Source of the DNA: Candidatus Paceibacterota bacterium
Lineage (GTDB): Bacteria > Verrucomicrobiota > Verrucomicrobiia > Limisphaerales > UBA8199
Reading direction: 5' to 3'
NCBI GenBank assembly: GCA_035452965.1
Contig: DAOTCE010000018.1
Span: 40,316 to 104,315, forward strand
DNA length: 64,000 nt
Shown here: positions 8,801 to 16,193 of the stretch, one piece after another
Layout of the letters: every line of letters starts with the position of its first letter
Position numbering within the stretch: position 1 is the first letter of the stretch
The notes under the pieces: model-generated
What the model was told of the DNA's origin: nothing
What the model saw: the letters and a program-made list of their open reading frames with translations, nothing else
Database searches by the model: none
Made by a program: the position numbers and the translations under genes

Positions 8801-9321
8801 TCCTGTTCCGAACCCAAATCAAGCATCAGGGCGACGTCGCTGTCATACTGGACGCTTTGGCGGGAGGCGCTCTGCCAATCCCTATCGTTCAAGAGTGACT
8901 CGGGCTTGGTATCAGGATGCCTTTCTGCAGAGGGCTGGCTGGCGGAGTACTTGAAAGGCAGGCCGGGGCCGATCGGCGCGGGTGGGGGGGGGCCAGGCTT
9001 GAATACCTCACGCGCCAACTCTGTGGACGGCGTTTCACCGGGTTCGAGCCACAGCCGGTAGGTCGCGCACAGGTCCTCGCCCAGGTACGGTCGCGGAGCG
9101 GCCAGGAACACATTTGCCCCGGCTTTGGCGGCCTCCACTGCCGCCCCGACACCGCCGGATCCGCCACCGACAACGACCACATCCACCTCGTGCAGGACCG
9201 GGATCAATCCGGCGGGTTGGGCTATATCGTCAGCTACGGCAAGCTGTGCCAGGAGAACGGCGAATCCTGGCAGGAGATTTCGGATTGGTGGTAACTGCAT
9301 CATAGGAACACTGGGCTGCAT
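5851..9321 (-). CDS. very large exported FAD-dependent oxidoreductase with two flavin-binding units
   Basis: An approximately 1156-residue protein. A hydrophobic N-terminus (NLLPGFAVLLAQLAVA) looks like a signal peptide. A first dinucleotide-binding motif (VVVGGGSGGVGAA) is followed by an F5/8-type C (discoidin-like) insertion, then the rest of the first FAD unit, then a second motif (VVVGGGTGGAPAG) about 520 residues later. The last ~300 residues are helical and resemble HEAT-like repeats. Such FAD_oxidored proteins are common in Verrucomicrobia and Planctomycetes with unknown substrates. The frame opens at 9363; the start is placed at 9321, with 9303 or 9300 equally compatible with the signal peptide. 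Oxidation of polysaccharide or plant material is only a guess. Confidence 0.82.
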   Translation of the reverse strand: MQPSVPMMQLPPIRNLLPGFAVLLAQLAVADDIAQPAGLIPVLHEVDVVVVGGGSGGVGAAVEAAKAGANVFLAAPRPYLGEDLCATYRLWLEPGETPSTELAREVFKPGPPPPAPIGPGLPFKYSASQPSAERHPDTKPESLLNDRDWQSASRQSVQYDSDVALMLDLGSEQEIGRVHLMAYQRPGQFEVARVMVSVGSDGQNWSPAGVITNTKAGDGTFEWNALILSGEIRAKARCLKLQVQRSPEAGRLLLGEIVVEGPAAGKPAAGPQQTAAFVTPMQVKRTLDQALIKAKVPFLYWCYATELLRDAAGKPAGVIISTRSGRQAVVAKVIIDATERANVARIAGAAFTEYPAGLQKFTRIVVGGAPREGKGLRVRQSATPLAITDQKGEVFPVHEYEIQVPMRGAAFGAFAEAEQLARDLTWSPKAVDSSEVLFQVPPDHFRGQGSFAGRWPGAEKVPLECLQPKKEERIYVLGGCADVSRETAAALLRPVNQMALGARIGQAAAALAARTPKLEGIRVAGKASTSTRRGVIREVAIEQNHRAEGTRLTESTYGVPVLGEYDVVVVGGGTGGAPAGIAAGRQGARTLLIEYLHGLGGVGTMGYIAMYYHGNCVGFSTEVSKGVAAYGDTTREKRWNPEHKSEWYRSELRKAGVDIWCGVLGQGVVMDGQKVIGVVVLTPQGRGIVLAKTVVDSTGNADIAAAAGAICRYTDDTDVAVQGAGLPPRDLGQKYVNTDYTFVDDTDIFDVWRVLVTARMKFQDAYDLGQLVDTRERRQILGDFFFSPMDMVLQRTFPDTIVIARSNFDSHGYIIHPLFMIRPPHRDDIDVRVPWRCLLPRGLDGVIVTGLGVSAHRDALPCIRMQPDVENQGYAAGVAAAWTAKKGGATRALDIKELQKHLVAVGNLPESILRETDNFPLPQERVAEAVRRVANDYDGLEIVLAQFDIAQPLLRQALATAPEKDRLVYAHILGMMGDGAGAQVLADAVRARQWDKGWRYTGMGQFGPCMSPLDSHLIALGRTRSLAGLKPILEKASQLDANSEFSHFRAVAMALEALADKSAAQPLAKLLRKPGLGGHAVTTIDTALEEANPPTRTDTSIRNQALKELYLARALFRCGDYEGLGAETLREYSRDLHGHYARHAKAVLKTATGPVE

Positions 9322-9492
9322 GGTAGCATATAGAGCGGGACTGTCGAGGTGCATGCAACTCAATCAGGAGGCGAAGATTTGGACTCCTGCGAATTTGCGG
9401 GTAATGCCAACGACCTTTCGTCCTTGGGGCCAGCTCCGCCCGCACTGCCTCGGCGCCATCAACTGCGGGGTTGGCGGGCCTATCGGGTGAGA

Positions 9493-9540
9493 CTACGGTG
9501 TGGTTCCCATGGGGAGCGATCCCCATGGGAACCACACAGG
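9493..9540. repeat. palindrome copy 2, imperfect
   Basis: The same arm sequence as the other copies (GTGTGGTTCCCATGGGG and complement) with a changed centre (AGCGAT) and an outer right end AGG instead of CCGTAG. Flanks to about 9440 and 9600 weakly resemble family II. It lies in the gap upstream of the FAD protein gene (9322-9777); nothing else is recognised in that gap. Confidence 0.88.
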
Positions 9541-9777
9541 GTACACCCGTGATTGTCGCAGGGTTAACACGGGCCTTCGCGGCTGGACTGACTGTGGTTG
9601 CAGGGCCTCTTGGACGCCTCTTTTCCGGTTTGCACGTCAAGGCAGGGATCCTCAGTGCCGTAAACTACGGACACAACTGCCCTTGCAGGTCGGGGTACCG
9701 GATTGGGCCTGGGAGTTCAGGGCCCCATGACCTCTGCGCCGCTGAGTTTAGAAGCGATTAACCGGCGAACTTCCGCT

Positions 9778-11562
9778 TCATCTGGCCATGTAGTAATCGC
9801 GGACTGCGTCCATTGCGACGTCGGGGTAGTCGGTGGCGAAGCTGGCGCAGCCAAGATCAAGCAGGCGGTGGAAAACCTTTGGGTCTTTCTGTTTCCACGG
9901 CAGCGTTTGGAACAGGATGCCATAGGTTCGCAGCTCCTGCCCGGTCTGACGCAGAAAGGCTTCGCTCGGGAAGAAGACCCCCTCTGGGCTGGTGTTGACG
10001 TGGATCTGGAGCGTGTCAATGTCCGCAAAATTCACCTTGCGGAGCGCCGCCAGCCGCTTGGCAAGCTTTGCCTGGGGTCCGTCTGGCGCATCCGCAGGGC
10101 CGCTCATCCAGTTTTGGGGGCCGCCCATCCAGTGGATCGTCCTGGACTTGGGTGCGAACGTTCTCCACAGCTGTATCTCGTCGTATTTCGTGCTGGCCAG
10201 GATCAACTGCCGGTGGACCCCAACCGTCTCCGCTGCCAGCTTTCGAAAATCAACCTTCTTGATGTCAATGTAGAGTGAGCGTTCCGGGTGCGCTTTTAGA
10301 ATACCGACCATCTCGGCGAGGCTGATACCCCTTTGGCCCGCGAACTTCTTACTGCGAAAGCTGCCGACATCGAGCTTCTTGACCTCCTCAAACGTCAGGT
10401 CAGCAACTCCCTTCCGCTTCAGATCTTCGGGCGCATTCGGCAGAATCCGGGCGAAGTTATTGTCATGGAACGAGACGATTACTCCATCCTTCGTCTGCCG
10501 CAAATCCGCCTCCGGGATGCACCCTAGTTTCCACCCCAGCTCGAACGCCTCCATTGACCCTTCCGGCGCCAGGTCGCCCGCACCGCGATGGGCTTGCATG
10601 GTGAACCGGGCGAGCGGGATGTGGTCGCGGACGTTCCAGTCCTTTGGGCCATTTCTGTAATAGGCGCGGAGCGCGTTCATCGCCACATCCGGCCGGTCAG
10701 TCCCAAGCCCCTCGGTGCCCAAATCGAACAGCCGGGTGTAGATGGTCTCCAAGTGCGGCACATTCCACGGCATAGTCTGGAACTCGATCCCATGTCCGCG
10801 CACCTCGACTCCCGCGCGGCGCACAAACTCGTCGCTGGGCACCATCCGATTGTTATTGGTGTTGAGATGGCAGTGGACCTGCAGTCGGTCAATATGGGCA
10901 AACCCGATCTCGCGCAGCTTGGCAAATCGCTTCTCCACATTGGCGTCGTTGGTGTCGCCCCAAGTGCCAATCCACAGGAACGCATCGCTGCGCGGAGCCA
11001 CCGCTTTCCACCGTGCGCAGTCCATTTCCGAGCCAGTGGCCAGCACGATCTGATCGTGCACATCCGCAGTCTCCCGGGCCATCTTGGCAAAATCCACATT
11101 CTTAACGTCAATGTATGCCGACCGCTTCGTGTCCTTCTTGAGTGCCGCAACAATCTCAGCCAGGCTTACGATTCGCTGACCAGCGAATTGAGGACCGCGG
11201 AACGCCCCGACGTCGAGCTGTTTTGCCTCCTCATAGGTGACATCTTCCAGCCGCTTCTGCTTCATTTCCTTCGATGCCCAGGGCATAATCCGTGCGAAGT
11301 TCTTGTCGTGGAACATCATCAGGTGTCCATCTTTCGTGGTTCGCACGTCCAGCTCGGGAATGCAGCCCATGCTCCAGGAAAGTTCGAGCGCTTCCATGGT
11401 GTTTTCAGGCGCTAAATCTCCCGCTCCCCGATGGGCTACGACCGAAACCCGTTCCAACGGGATATTACGAATATTCCAAACGGGTTCGGCGGCTGAACCC
11501 ACCCAAACGACTGAAATTGCTCCGAGCGCAATGCCCCAAATCAGCGTATGCCGAGATATCAT
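9778..11562 (-). CDS. exported protein with two tandem glycerophosphodiester phosphodiesterase domains
   Basis: A 594-residue protein with an N-terminal signal (LIWGIALGAISVVWVGSAA). Two GDPD TIM-barrel units follow, the first near residues 40-310 and the second near 325-594, clearly a tandem duplication: each begins with HRGAGDLAPE, then CIPE.D and FHD.NFARI. The first keeps the canonical ENT after HRG and the ExD and HD metal and catalytic positions. The second has EGS in place of ENT but keeps ExD and HD. The family hydrolyses glycerophosphodiesters to glycerol-3-phosphate and an alcohol, here probably outside the cytoplasm. It stands alone between a repeat gap and an esterase gene. Confidence 0.9.
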   Translation of the reverse strand: MISRHTLIWGIALGAISVVWVGSAAEPVWNIRNIPLERVSVVAHRGAGDLAPENTMEALELSWSMGCIPELDVRTTKDGHLMMFHDKNFARIMPWASKEMKQKRLEDVTYEEAKQLDVGAFRGPQFAGQRIVSLAEIVAALKKDTKRSAYIDVKNVDFAKMARETADVHDQIVLATGSEMDCARWKAVAPRSDAFLWIGTWGDTNDANVEKRFAKLREIGFAHIDRLQVHCHLNTNNNRMVPSDEFVRRAGVEVRGHGIEFQTMPWNVPHLETIYTRLFDLGTEGLGTDRPDVAMNALRAYYRNGPKDWNVRDHIPLARFTMQAHRGAGDLAPEGSMEAFELGWKLGCIPEADLRQTKDGVIVSFHDNNFARILPNAPEDLKRKGVADLTFEEVKKLDVGSFRSKKFAGQRGISLAEMVGILKAHPERSLYIDIKKVDFRKLAAETVGVHRQLILASTKYDEIQLWRTFAPKSRTIHWMGGPQNWMSGPADAPDGPQAKLAKRLAALRKVNFADIDTLQIHVNTSPEGVFFPSEAFLRQTGQELRTYGILFQTLPWKQKDPKVFHRLLDLGCASFATDYPDVAMDAVRDYYMAR

Positions 11563-11721
11563 GTGCGCTTGGTAACATATATTTGGGCGGATACAAGCGC
11601 CAAGTCGGCGCCACGTTCTGTTGTTGAATCAGTGTGCCCCCGGAGGGCGTTGCGGCGCGCTGCGCCAAGGAGCGAGTGAAATTCCTTTCGCTGCTCGAGG
11701 ATGGGTCGAACGATCTGGTCG

Positions 11722-12459
11722 TTACCGGCGCTGCTTCATCATCTTTGCCAGCGTGGGTTCCATCGCTTTGGCCCATAGCTGATAGCCGTATTCGTTTGGA
11801 TGCAGAAAGTCGGGCATGATTTCAGCTGGGACTTTGCCGTCGGGACCGAGGAAGACTTTGTTGATGTCAAGGAAGCGAACGTTTTTGCCATCATCGAGCG
11901 TGGCGATGATTTCGTTGACTTGGGCATTGGTGGCAAGCTGTTCGGGTGTGTCCCTGCGGGTGTTTCGCGGAAACACGGCCAGTAACAGCACCTTGGTTGC
12001 GGGGCAGCGAGTTCGTATCTCCCGCACGATGAGCTTGATGGCATCGGCGACGGGACCGGGTTGGTCCTCCTTGCTATTGTTGGTGCCGATCATAAGCACG
12101 GCGACTTTGGGGTTGATACCGTCCAACTCGCCGTGTTGGATGCGCCAGAGAAGGTGCTGGGTGCGATCGCCGCCGATGCCAAAATTCGCGGCGTGGCGGG
12201 GGGCGTAATACTTGTGCCAGACATTGGAACCTTTCTTGCGCCAACCATCGGTGATGGAATCGCCGAGGAAGAGCAGATCAACGCCGCCGCTGTTAGCCTG
12301 AGCGACATAGCCCTCGTGCCGCGCGAGCCAGTTGGCCGGGCTGCTGCGGGTGGTCGGCACCGACGGAGCATTCAGCATCGGCGAGTCGGCGGCTTGTGCT
12401 GACAAATGACCTGCCAGCATTAGAGTTGAGATGAACGCAAACCAGGATGGTGTTTTCAT
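11722..12459 (-). CDS. exported SGNH/GDSL hydrolase (PAF acetylhydrolase-like)
   Basis: A 245-residue esterase with a signal peptide (LMLAGHLSAQAA). The SGNH blocks are all visible: catalytic Ser in LFLGDSITDGW, Gly in NFGIGGD, Asn in MIGTNNS, and Asp/His in PDFLHPNEYG. The pattern is closest to the platelet-activating-factor acetylhydrolase IB type and to Verrucomicrobia/Planctomycetes sugar-ester esterases. The likely role is deacylation of acylated glycans (inference). It reads in the same direction as the preceding phosphodiesterase gene, with a 159-base gap. Confidence 0.9.
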   Translation of the reverse strand: MKTPSWFAFISTLMLAGHLSAQAADSPMLNAPSVPTTRSSPANWLARHEGYVAQANSGGVDLLFLGDSITDGWRKKGSNVWHKYYAPRHAANFGIGGDRTQHLLWRIQHGELDGINPKVAVLMIGTNNSKEDQPGPVADAIKLIVREIRTRCPATKVLLLAVFPRNTRRDTPEQLATNAQVNEIIATLDDGKNVRFLDINKVFLGPDGKVPAEIMPDFLHPNEYGYQLWAKAMEPTLAKMMKQRR

Positions 12460-12617
12460 ACGAGCAGCGGGAAGCTATGCAAGGAACGGGGTGTGGCGCA
12501 AGGCTCAACTGGCATCACCCGGCAAGAGTGCAAACGCTTCTGAATGTGGTAAGGTAACTGTAAGATGTTCGCCGCGGCATGCGGAAACCCGCGGGTCCTA
12601 ATTGACAGGAGAACCTT

Positions 12618-12869
12618 ATGGACAAGTTTGAAAAAATCGCCGTGCTGGAAAGCGAAGTTCAGGCCGAGTTGGTGGACAGCATCCTGGAGGAACGAGACAT
12701 CCCGCATGTCATGCGGAGCTATCATGATTCAGCCTATGATGGGATATTTCAAACCCACGCCGGCTGGGGACAGATAGAGGCGCCATTGTCCTTCCGGGAC
12801 GAGATTCTGACAGCGATCGAAGACATCAAGCGCCAGGCATCGTCAGAAGCGGGACGTCAAACATCCTGA
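12618..12869 (+). CDS. small protein resembling DUF2007-type putative signal-transducing proteins
   Basis: An 83-residue acidic protein with a clear ribosome site (AGGAG, about 7 bases before the ATG). It starts MDKFEKIAVLESEVQAELVD and alternates beta and alpha segments, as the single ferredoxin-like fold of DUF2007 proteins does (residues near LESEVQAELVDSIL, then DIPHVMRSY). It is flanked by minus-strand genes on both sides and so is an independent unit. Function unknown. Confidence 0.65.
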   Translation: MDKFEKIAVLESEVQAELVDSILEERDIPHVMRSYHDSAYDGIFQTHAGWGQIEAPLSFRDEILTAIEDIKRQASSEAGRQTS

Positions 12870-12952
12870 CATCCTGGAGCCTGCGTTGGCTCTGTTCTCG
12901 CTTCACCCTGGCTCTCTTCTTTGGCGAGAAGATCGGGGCGAGGAGGAGAGGC

Positions 12953-14215
12953 CTACCGCGCGCGTATATCGTAGCAGAGGAGCGTATCCATGTCGCGCAG
13001 GTAGAGTCTGCCGTGAGCGATGACGGGGTGGGGCCAGGCTTTCTTGTCGCTGCGATCGGGTTGTTCAAAACGGCCATGTTCCTTGTAGCCGTCCGGCGAC
13101 GCCTCAATCAGCACCACGGTGCCCTTGTCCTCCGCCCGCAGGTAGAACCGGCCATCGGCATAGACAAGTGAGCCCTTGCGGAGCTCATTGTGCTGCCATT
13201 TGAGCGCGCCCGTCTTGAAGTCCTGGCAGGTCCAGCCTTTGCTATCAGCATGGCCGTAGACAAAGCCTCCGACCTTGATTACACCACCGTGCTTGTTGTC
13301 CATTACCTGGTTGGCATAGACCTGCTCCGCGCTGAACTTGCCCGCGACCTCGCTGATTTTGAACAGGTTGCAACCAACGCCGTAGCCGGAGCTGACATAA
13401 ACGCAGCCGTCACCGTAGATTGGATTCGGGATGACCGCCGTGCGACCTTTGCGCGGAGCGCGCCAGAGCACTTTGCCGTCCGTCGCGGCGACCCCCACTA
13501 CGCTCTCCGCCGTCAGTTGAATGTACTGCCGCACACCGCCGATCTCCGCCACAATGAGGGACGAGTAATGTGGCGAGTCGGTGAAGCCCTTGCTGCGCCA
13601 GATCAACGCCCCGCTCTTCTTGTTCAGCGCGACGATTGCCCCCTCCATACCGCCAGGGGTGACCACCACCTTGTCGCCGTCCATGAGCGGGGATTCGGAA
13701 AAGCCCCATTGCGGGCGCTTGCCGCCGAAGTCTCTTGCGTAATCCTTTCGCCATAGTTCTTTGCCCTGTGCTGCCTCGAAGCAGACAATTTCGCCCCATT
13801 GGCCGACAGCAACCAGCAGATCACCCTCGAGAGTGGGTGTGGCGCGCGGTCCTTCAAACGCGGGCATGCCTGGCGCGCCGACCTTGCCGAGTTTGGCCGA
13901 CCAGACTCTCTTTCCGTCTGTCGCATTCAATGCGACGACGGAACTGGCCTCGTTGTCATCGCCGATAGTGTAAACGCGGTTGCCCAGGACGGACACAGTC
14001 GAGTAGCCGATGCCCAAGCCGGTAGCCTTCCACGCCAGTGGCGGGCCGCCCGGCGGCAGCTCTCGCAGGAGCCCGGTTTCGGCGGAGGCGCCGTCGCGGT
14101 TCGGGCCGCGAAATTGCGGCCAATCCCCTGGCGCGGCTTGTGCAGCGGCGGCCAAGGAAAGAACGAGAGCGGTGCCAGCCAAGTTGGCCCGTAATCCAGT
14201 GAAGCCTTTTTGCAT
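12953..14215 (-). CDS. exported PQQ-binding-like beta-propeller protein
   Basis: A 420-residue protein with a signal peptide (NLAGTALVLSLAAAAQA). WPQFRGPNRDG at the mature N-terminus is the hallmark of the Planctomycetes/Verrucomicrobia WD40-like PQQ propellers. Repeated blades have the pattern of a Gly/Asp-rich turn followed by W (for example GKRVWSA, GKELWRK, GALIWRS, GKVLWRA, GALKWQH). PQQ-dehydrogenase catalytic residues are not evident, so a structural or carbohydrate-associated role is more likely than an enzyme. The frame opens at 14269, but the ATG at 14215 places the signal correctly. Confidence 0.86.
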   Translation of the reverse strand: MQKGFTGLRANLAGTALVLSLAAAAQAAPGDWPQFRGPNRDGASAETGLLRELPPGGPPLAWKATGLGIGYSTVSVLGNRVYTIGDDNEASSVVALNATDGKRVWSAKLGKVGAPGMPAFEGPRATPTLEGDLLVAVGQWGEIVCFEAAQGKELWRKDYARDFGGKRPQWGFSESPLMDGDKVVVTPGGMEGAIVALNKKSGALIWRSKGFTDSPHYSSLIVAEIGGVRQYIQLTAESVVGVAATDGKVLWRAPRKGRTAVIPNPIYGDGCVYVSSGYGVGCNLFKISEVAGKFSAEQVYANQVMDNKHGGVIKVGGFVYGHADSKGWTCQDFKTGALKWQHNELRKGSLVYADGRFYLRAEDKGTVVLIEASPDGYKEHGRFEQPDRSDKKAWPHPVIAHGRLYLRDMDTLLCYDIRAR

Positions 14216-14478
14216 AGATGCTGCGGGATAATCGCGAAGGTACCCCGGAATTGCAAATGGAATGGTCAAAGGAGGCAGTGCCCTACTCGTTTAGGGCAGT
14301 GGCCATTCAAGCCAACCGCAAGCGAACACAGCTCGGTGCTGACCCAGGCAGAGGTCTTGGAGGGCAGAGTCTTGGCCAGCCACACCAAATGTGACGGCGA
14401 CACAGGCTTTCCCGAGTGCTCTCCATCGCAAAAGCAGGGCGTTGTTCCGCTCCTCGCCTGGTCCAGAAACCTGCGTTC

Positions 14479-14488
14479 CCTAATTCAG
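14479..14488. repeat. 10-bp direct repeat flanking the element (left)
   Basis: CCTAATTCAG at 14479-14488 recurs at 14874-14883 on the other side of the MITE-like element. It fits a target-site duplication of 9-10 bp; the exact length is ambiguous by one base. Confidence 0.7.
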
Positions 14489-14873
14489 GTTCTTCGCGGA
14501 TTTCCGGAAAATCCCGATGGCGATTCGTCGTCTCGCTCCCCTTTTCATTGCTACAGCGCACCCGCTGGACGGGGAATGGCGCCATTACAGTGATCGCACC
14601 ACTGGTTTTGGCTGGCGGATGGTATGTTAATGGGGTCCGGCTACGGTGTGTATCCCATGGGGAGCGCTCCCCATGGGATACACACCGTAGCACTAACGTG
14701 CCGCCACCGTAACCCCAAGCCGGAGGTGTCGGTGGCAGAGAGGGCTGGATAGGGCAGGCAGGCAGCCTCACTGTCCTAAAATTGGACAGTGCGCGGTTTT
14801 GGAGGTTGGGCGGACCATCCAGACTGTGCGGATGGAAGCCACCGTTGGCACTTTCCGGAAATCCGTGATGAAC
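14489..14873 (+). mobile_element. MITE-like element, family I, copy 3, inserted at the end of ftsZ
   Basis: A 385-bp non-coding element with terminal inverted repeats GTTCTTCGCGGATTTCCGG (14489-14507) and the complement of GTTCATCACGGATTTCCGG (14855-14873), 17 of 19 matching. It holds the 50-bp palindrome (14641-14690) and the 23-bp palindrome (14769-14791). Flanking DNA repeats directly as CCTAATTCAG, and the right copy forms the last codons and stop of ftsZ. The left ~150 bp align well with copy 1 (for example both read ATTTCCGG...CTCGG/CTCGC..TCCCCTT). There is no coding capacity. Confidence 0.82.
14641..14690. repeat. 50-bp perfect palindrome, copy 3, with compensated arm changes
   Basis: Arms CTACGGTGTGTATCCCATGG then GGAGC with exact complement. 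Relative to the other copies the arm reads GTGTGTATCCC instead of GTGTGGTTCCC, and the opposite arm carries the matching changes, so pairing stays perfect. Confidence 0.95.
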
Positions 14874-14883
14874 CCTAATTCAG
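14874..14883. repeat. 10-bp direct repeat flanking the element (right)
   Basis: CCTAATTCAG. Read on the minus strand, bases 14875-14883 are CTGAATTAG, the last two codons (Leu, Asn) and TAG of ftsZ. Confidence 0.7.
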
Positions 14884-16176
14884 AGGTACTCCACGGCGGA
14901 TGTAGGTGGGCACGTCGAGGTCTTCGCCTTTGTGGATTGTTGGCTCGCTCTTGTCAAATCGCCCCTTGGATACAATTTCAAGCGGCAACTGGCCCTGCCG
15001 CATTTTCGGCGAAGTCCTGTGTTGCGGCGCGCCAGCCCTGTTCTGCCGTGTCAGGAGTTGCTGGATCTGGTCCGGGGACAGGGCAGGGGGGGGCGGCCCA
15101 AATCTCGAGCTGGACCGCCGGCCGCGGGAAGGTGGCAGCAATTGCTGCCCAAGTTCTTCATGGCCACCTGCGCGCCCGCTATTGTCCGGCACGATAGGCT
15201 CCGCGCTCGCGCGCGCTGCGATGAGGGTTACCGCCAGGCGCTCGCTGAACGCGTCGTCAATGGCGGCACCCATGATCACCTGCGCGTGCTCGCAATGCCG
15301 GTTGACCAGCTCCATCACCCGGTTGACTTCGGCCATGGTCAGGTCTGGTCCGCCGAGCAGACTCACCAGCACAGCCTCGGATTCCGCAAGCATGTGGCCG
15401 CCATCGAACATCGGGTGCGCCAGCAATTTGTCCATCACCTCGCGGGACCGCGTCGGCCCCGCGGCCTCGGCCACGGCGAAGGCGCTCTCGGTGTGCCGAT
15501 CCTGGATGAGTGCGGCCAGGTCACTGAAATGAATTTCGATCAGTCCCCTGTATAGCAGCAGGCGCCAGATGCCGCGCACGCCAGCGGCGAGGAATTCGTT
15601 GGTGATTTGGAAGGTCTCCCGCACGCTGGTGTTCTCGTCAATCATCTTGAACATCTGCTGGTTGGGGAGGCAGATCGCGCCGTCCGCCGCGGATTTGAGC
15701 CCCGCCAATCCGTGCTCCGCCAACCGCTGCCGGCGGCTGCCTTCGCACTGGAAGGGCATCGTGACAAATCCCAGCACCAGGGCGCCTGCTTCCTTGCCTG
15801 CCTGTGCCAGTACCGGGCCGATACCCGTGCCCGCGCCGCCGCCCAAACCGGCCAGAACCAGAACTACGTCAGCCCCTTCGCAAAGCGACTTGAGCTTCGG
15901 CAACTGCTCCTGAGCCAGCGCTTGGGCCCGCTCAGGGTCGCCGCCGCTGCCCAGCCCGCGCAAGAGCTGCGTTTCCAGATGAATCTTGTCTGCGGCGGCT
16001 GACGTTTCAAGCGACTGGGCATCAGTGTCCACAGCCACGAAAGCCACCCTCGACGGGGCGTCTTTGAGCAGCAACTCCATTACCGCGATGCCCGCACCGC
16101 CGAGGCCAAAAACTTTGACGGAGGCGGTCTTCCTGGCGGGTTCTCCTGCCAGGTTGTTCTGTGCGTTGGTAATCAT
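14875..16176 (-). CDS. ftsZ: cell division protein FtsZ, divergent
   Basis: The tubulin-like GTPase that forms the division ring, 433 residues. Nucleotide loop T4 is GGGAGTG (112-118; usual GGGTGTG). The T7 loop, which completes GTP hydrolysis across the subunit interface, reads GLIEIHFSDL (211-220): relative to the usual NxDxxD the Asn is Glu214 and the first Asp is His216, and only Asp219 remains. The C-terminal tail DVPTYIRR (DIPAFLRR type) for FtsA/ZipA-like contacts is kept. The frame opens at a TTG at 16197, but the ATG at 16176 has AGGA five bases upstream. It is last in the dcw cluster, 17 bases after ftsA; its stop lies in the duplicated target of a repeat element. Confidence 0.93.
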   Translation of the reverse strand: MITNAQNNLAGEPARKTASVKVFGLGGAGIAVMELLLKDAPSRVAFVAVDTDAQSLETSAAADKIHLETQLLRGLGSGGDPERAQALAQEQLPKLKSLCEGADVVLVLAGLGGGAGTGIGPVLAQAGKEAGALVLGFVTMPFQCEGSRRQRLAEHGLAGLKSAADGAICLPNQQMFKMIDENTSVRETFQITNEFLAAGVRGIWRLLLYRGLIEIHFSDLAALIQDRHTESAFAVAEAAGPTRSREVMDKLLAHPMFDGGHMLAESEAVLVSLLGGPDLTMAEVNRVMELVNRHCEHAQVIMGAAIDDAFSERLAVTLIAARASAEPIVPDNSGRAGGHEELGQQLLPPSRGRRSSSRFGPPPPALSPDQIQQLLTRQNRAGAPQHRTSPKMRQGQLPLEIVSKGRFDKSEPTIHKGEDLDVPTYIRRGVPLN

Positions 16177-16193
16177 GGGAATCCTGTAAAGGG

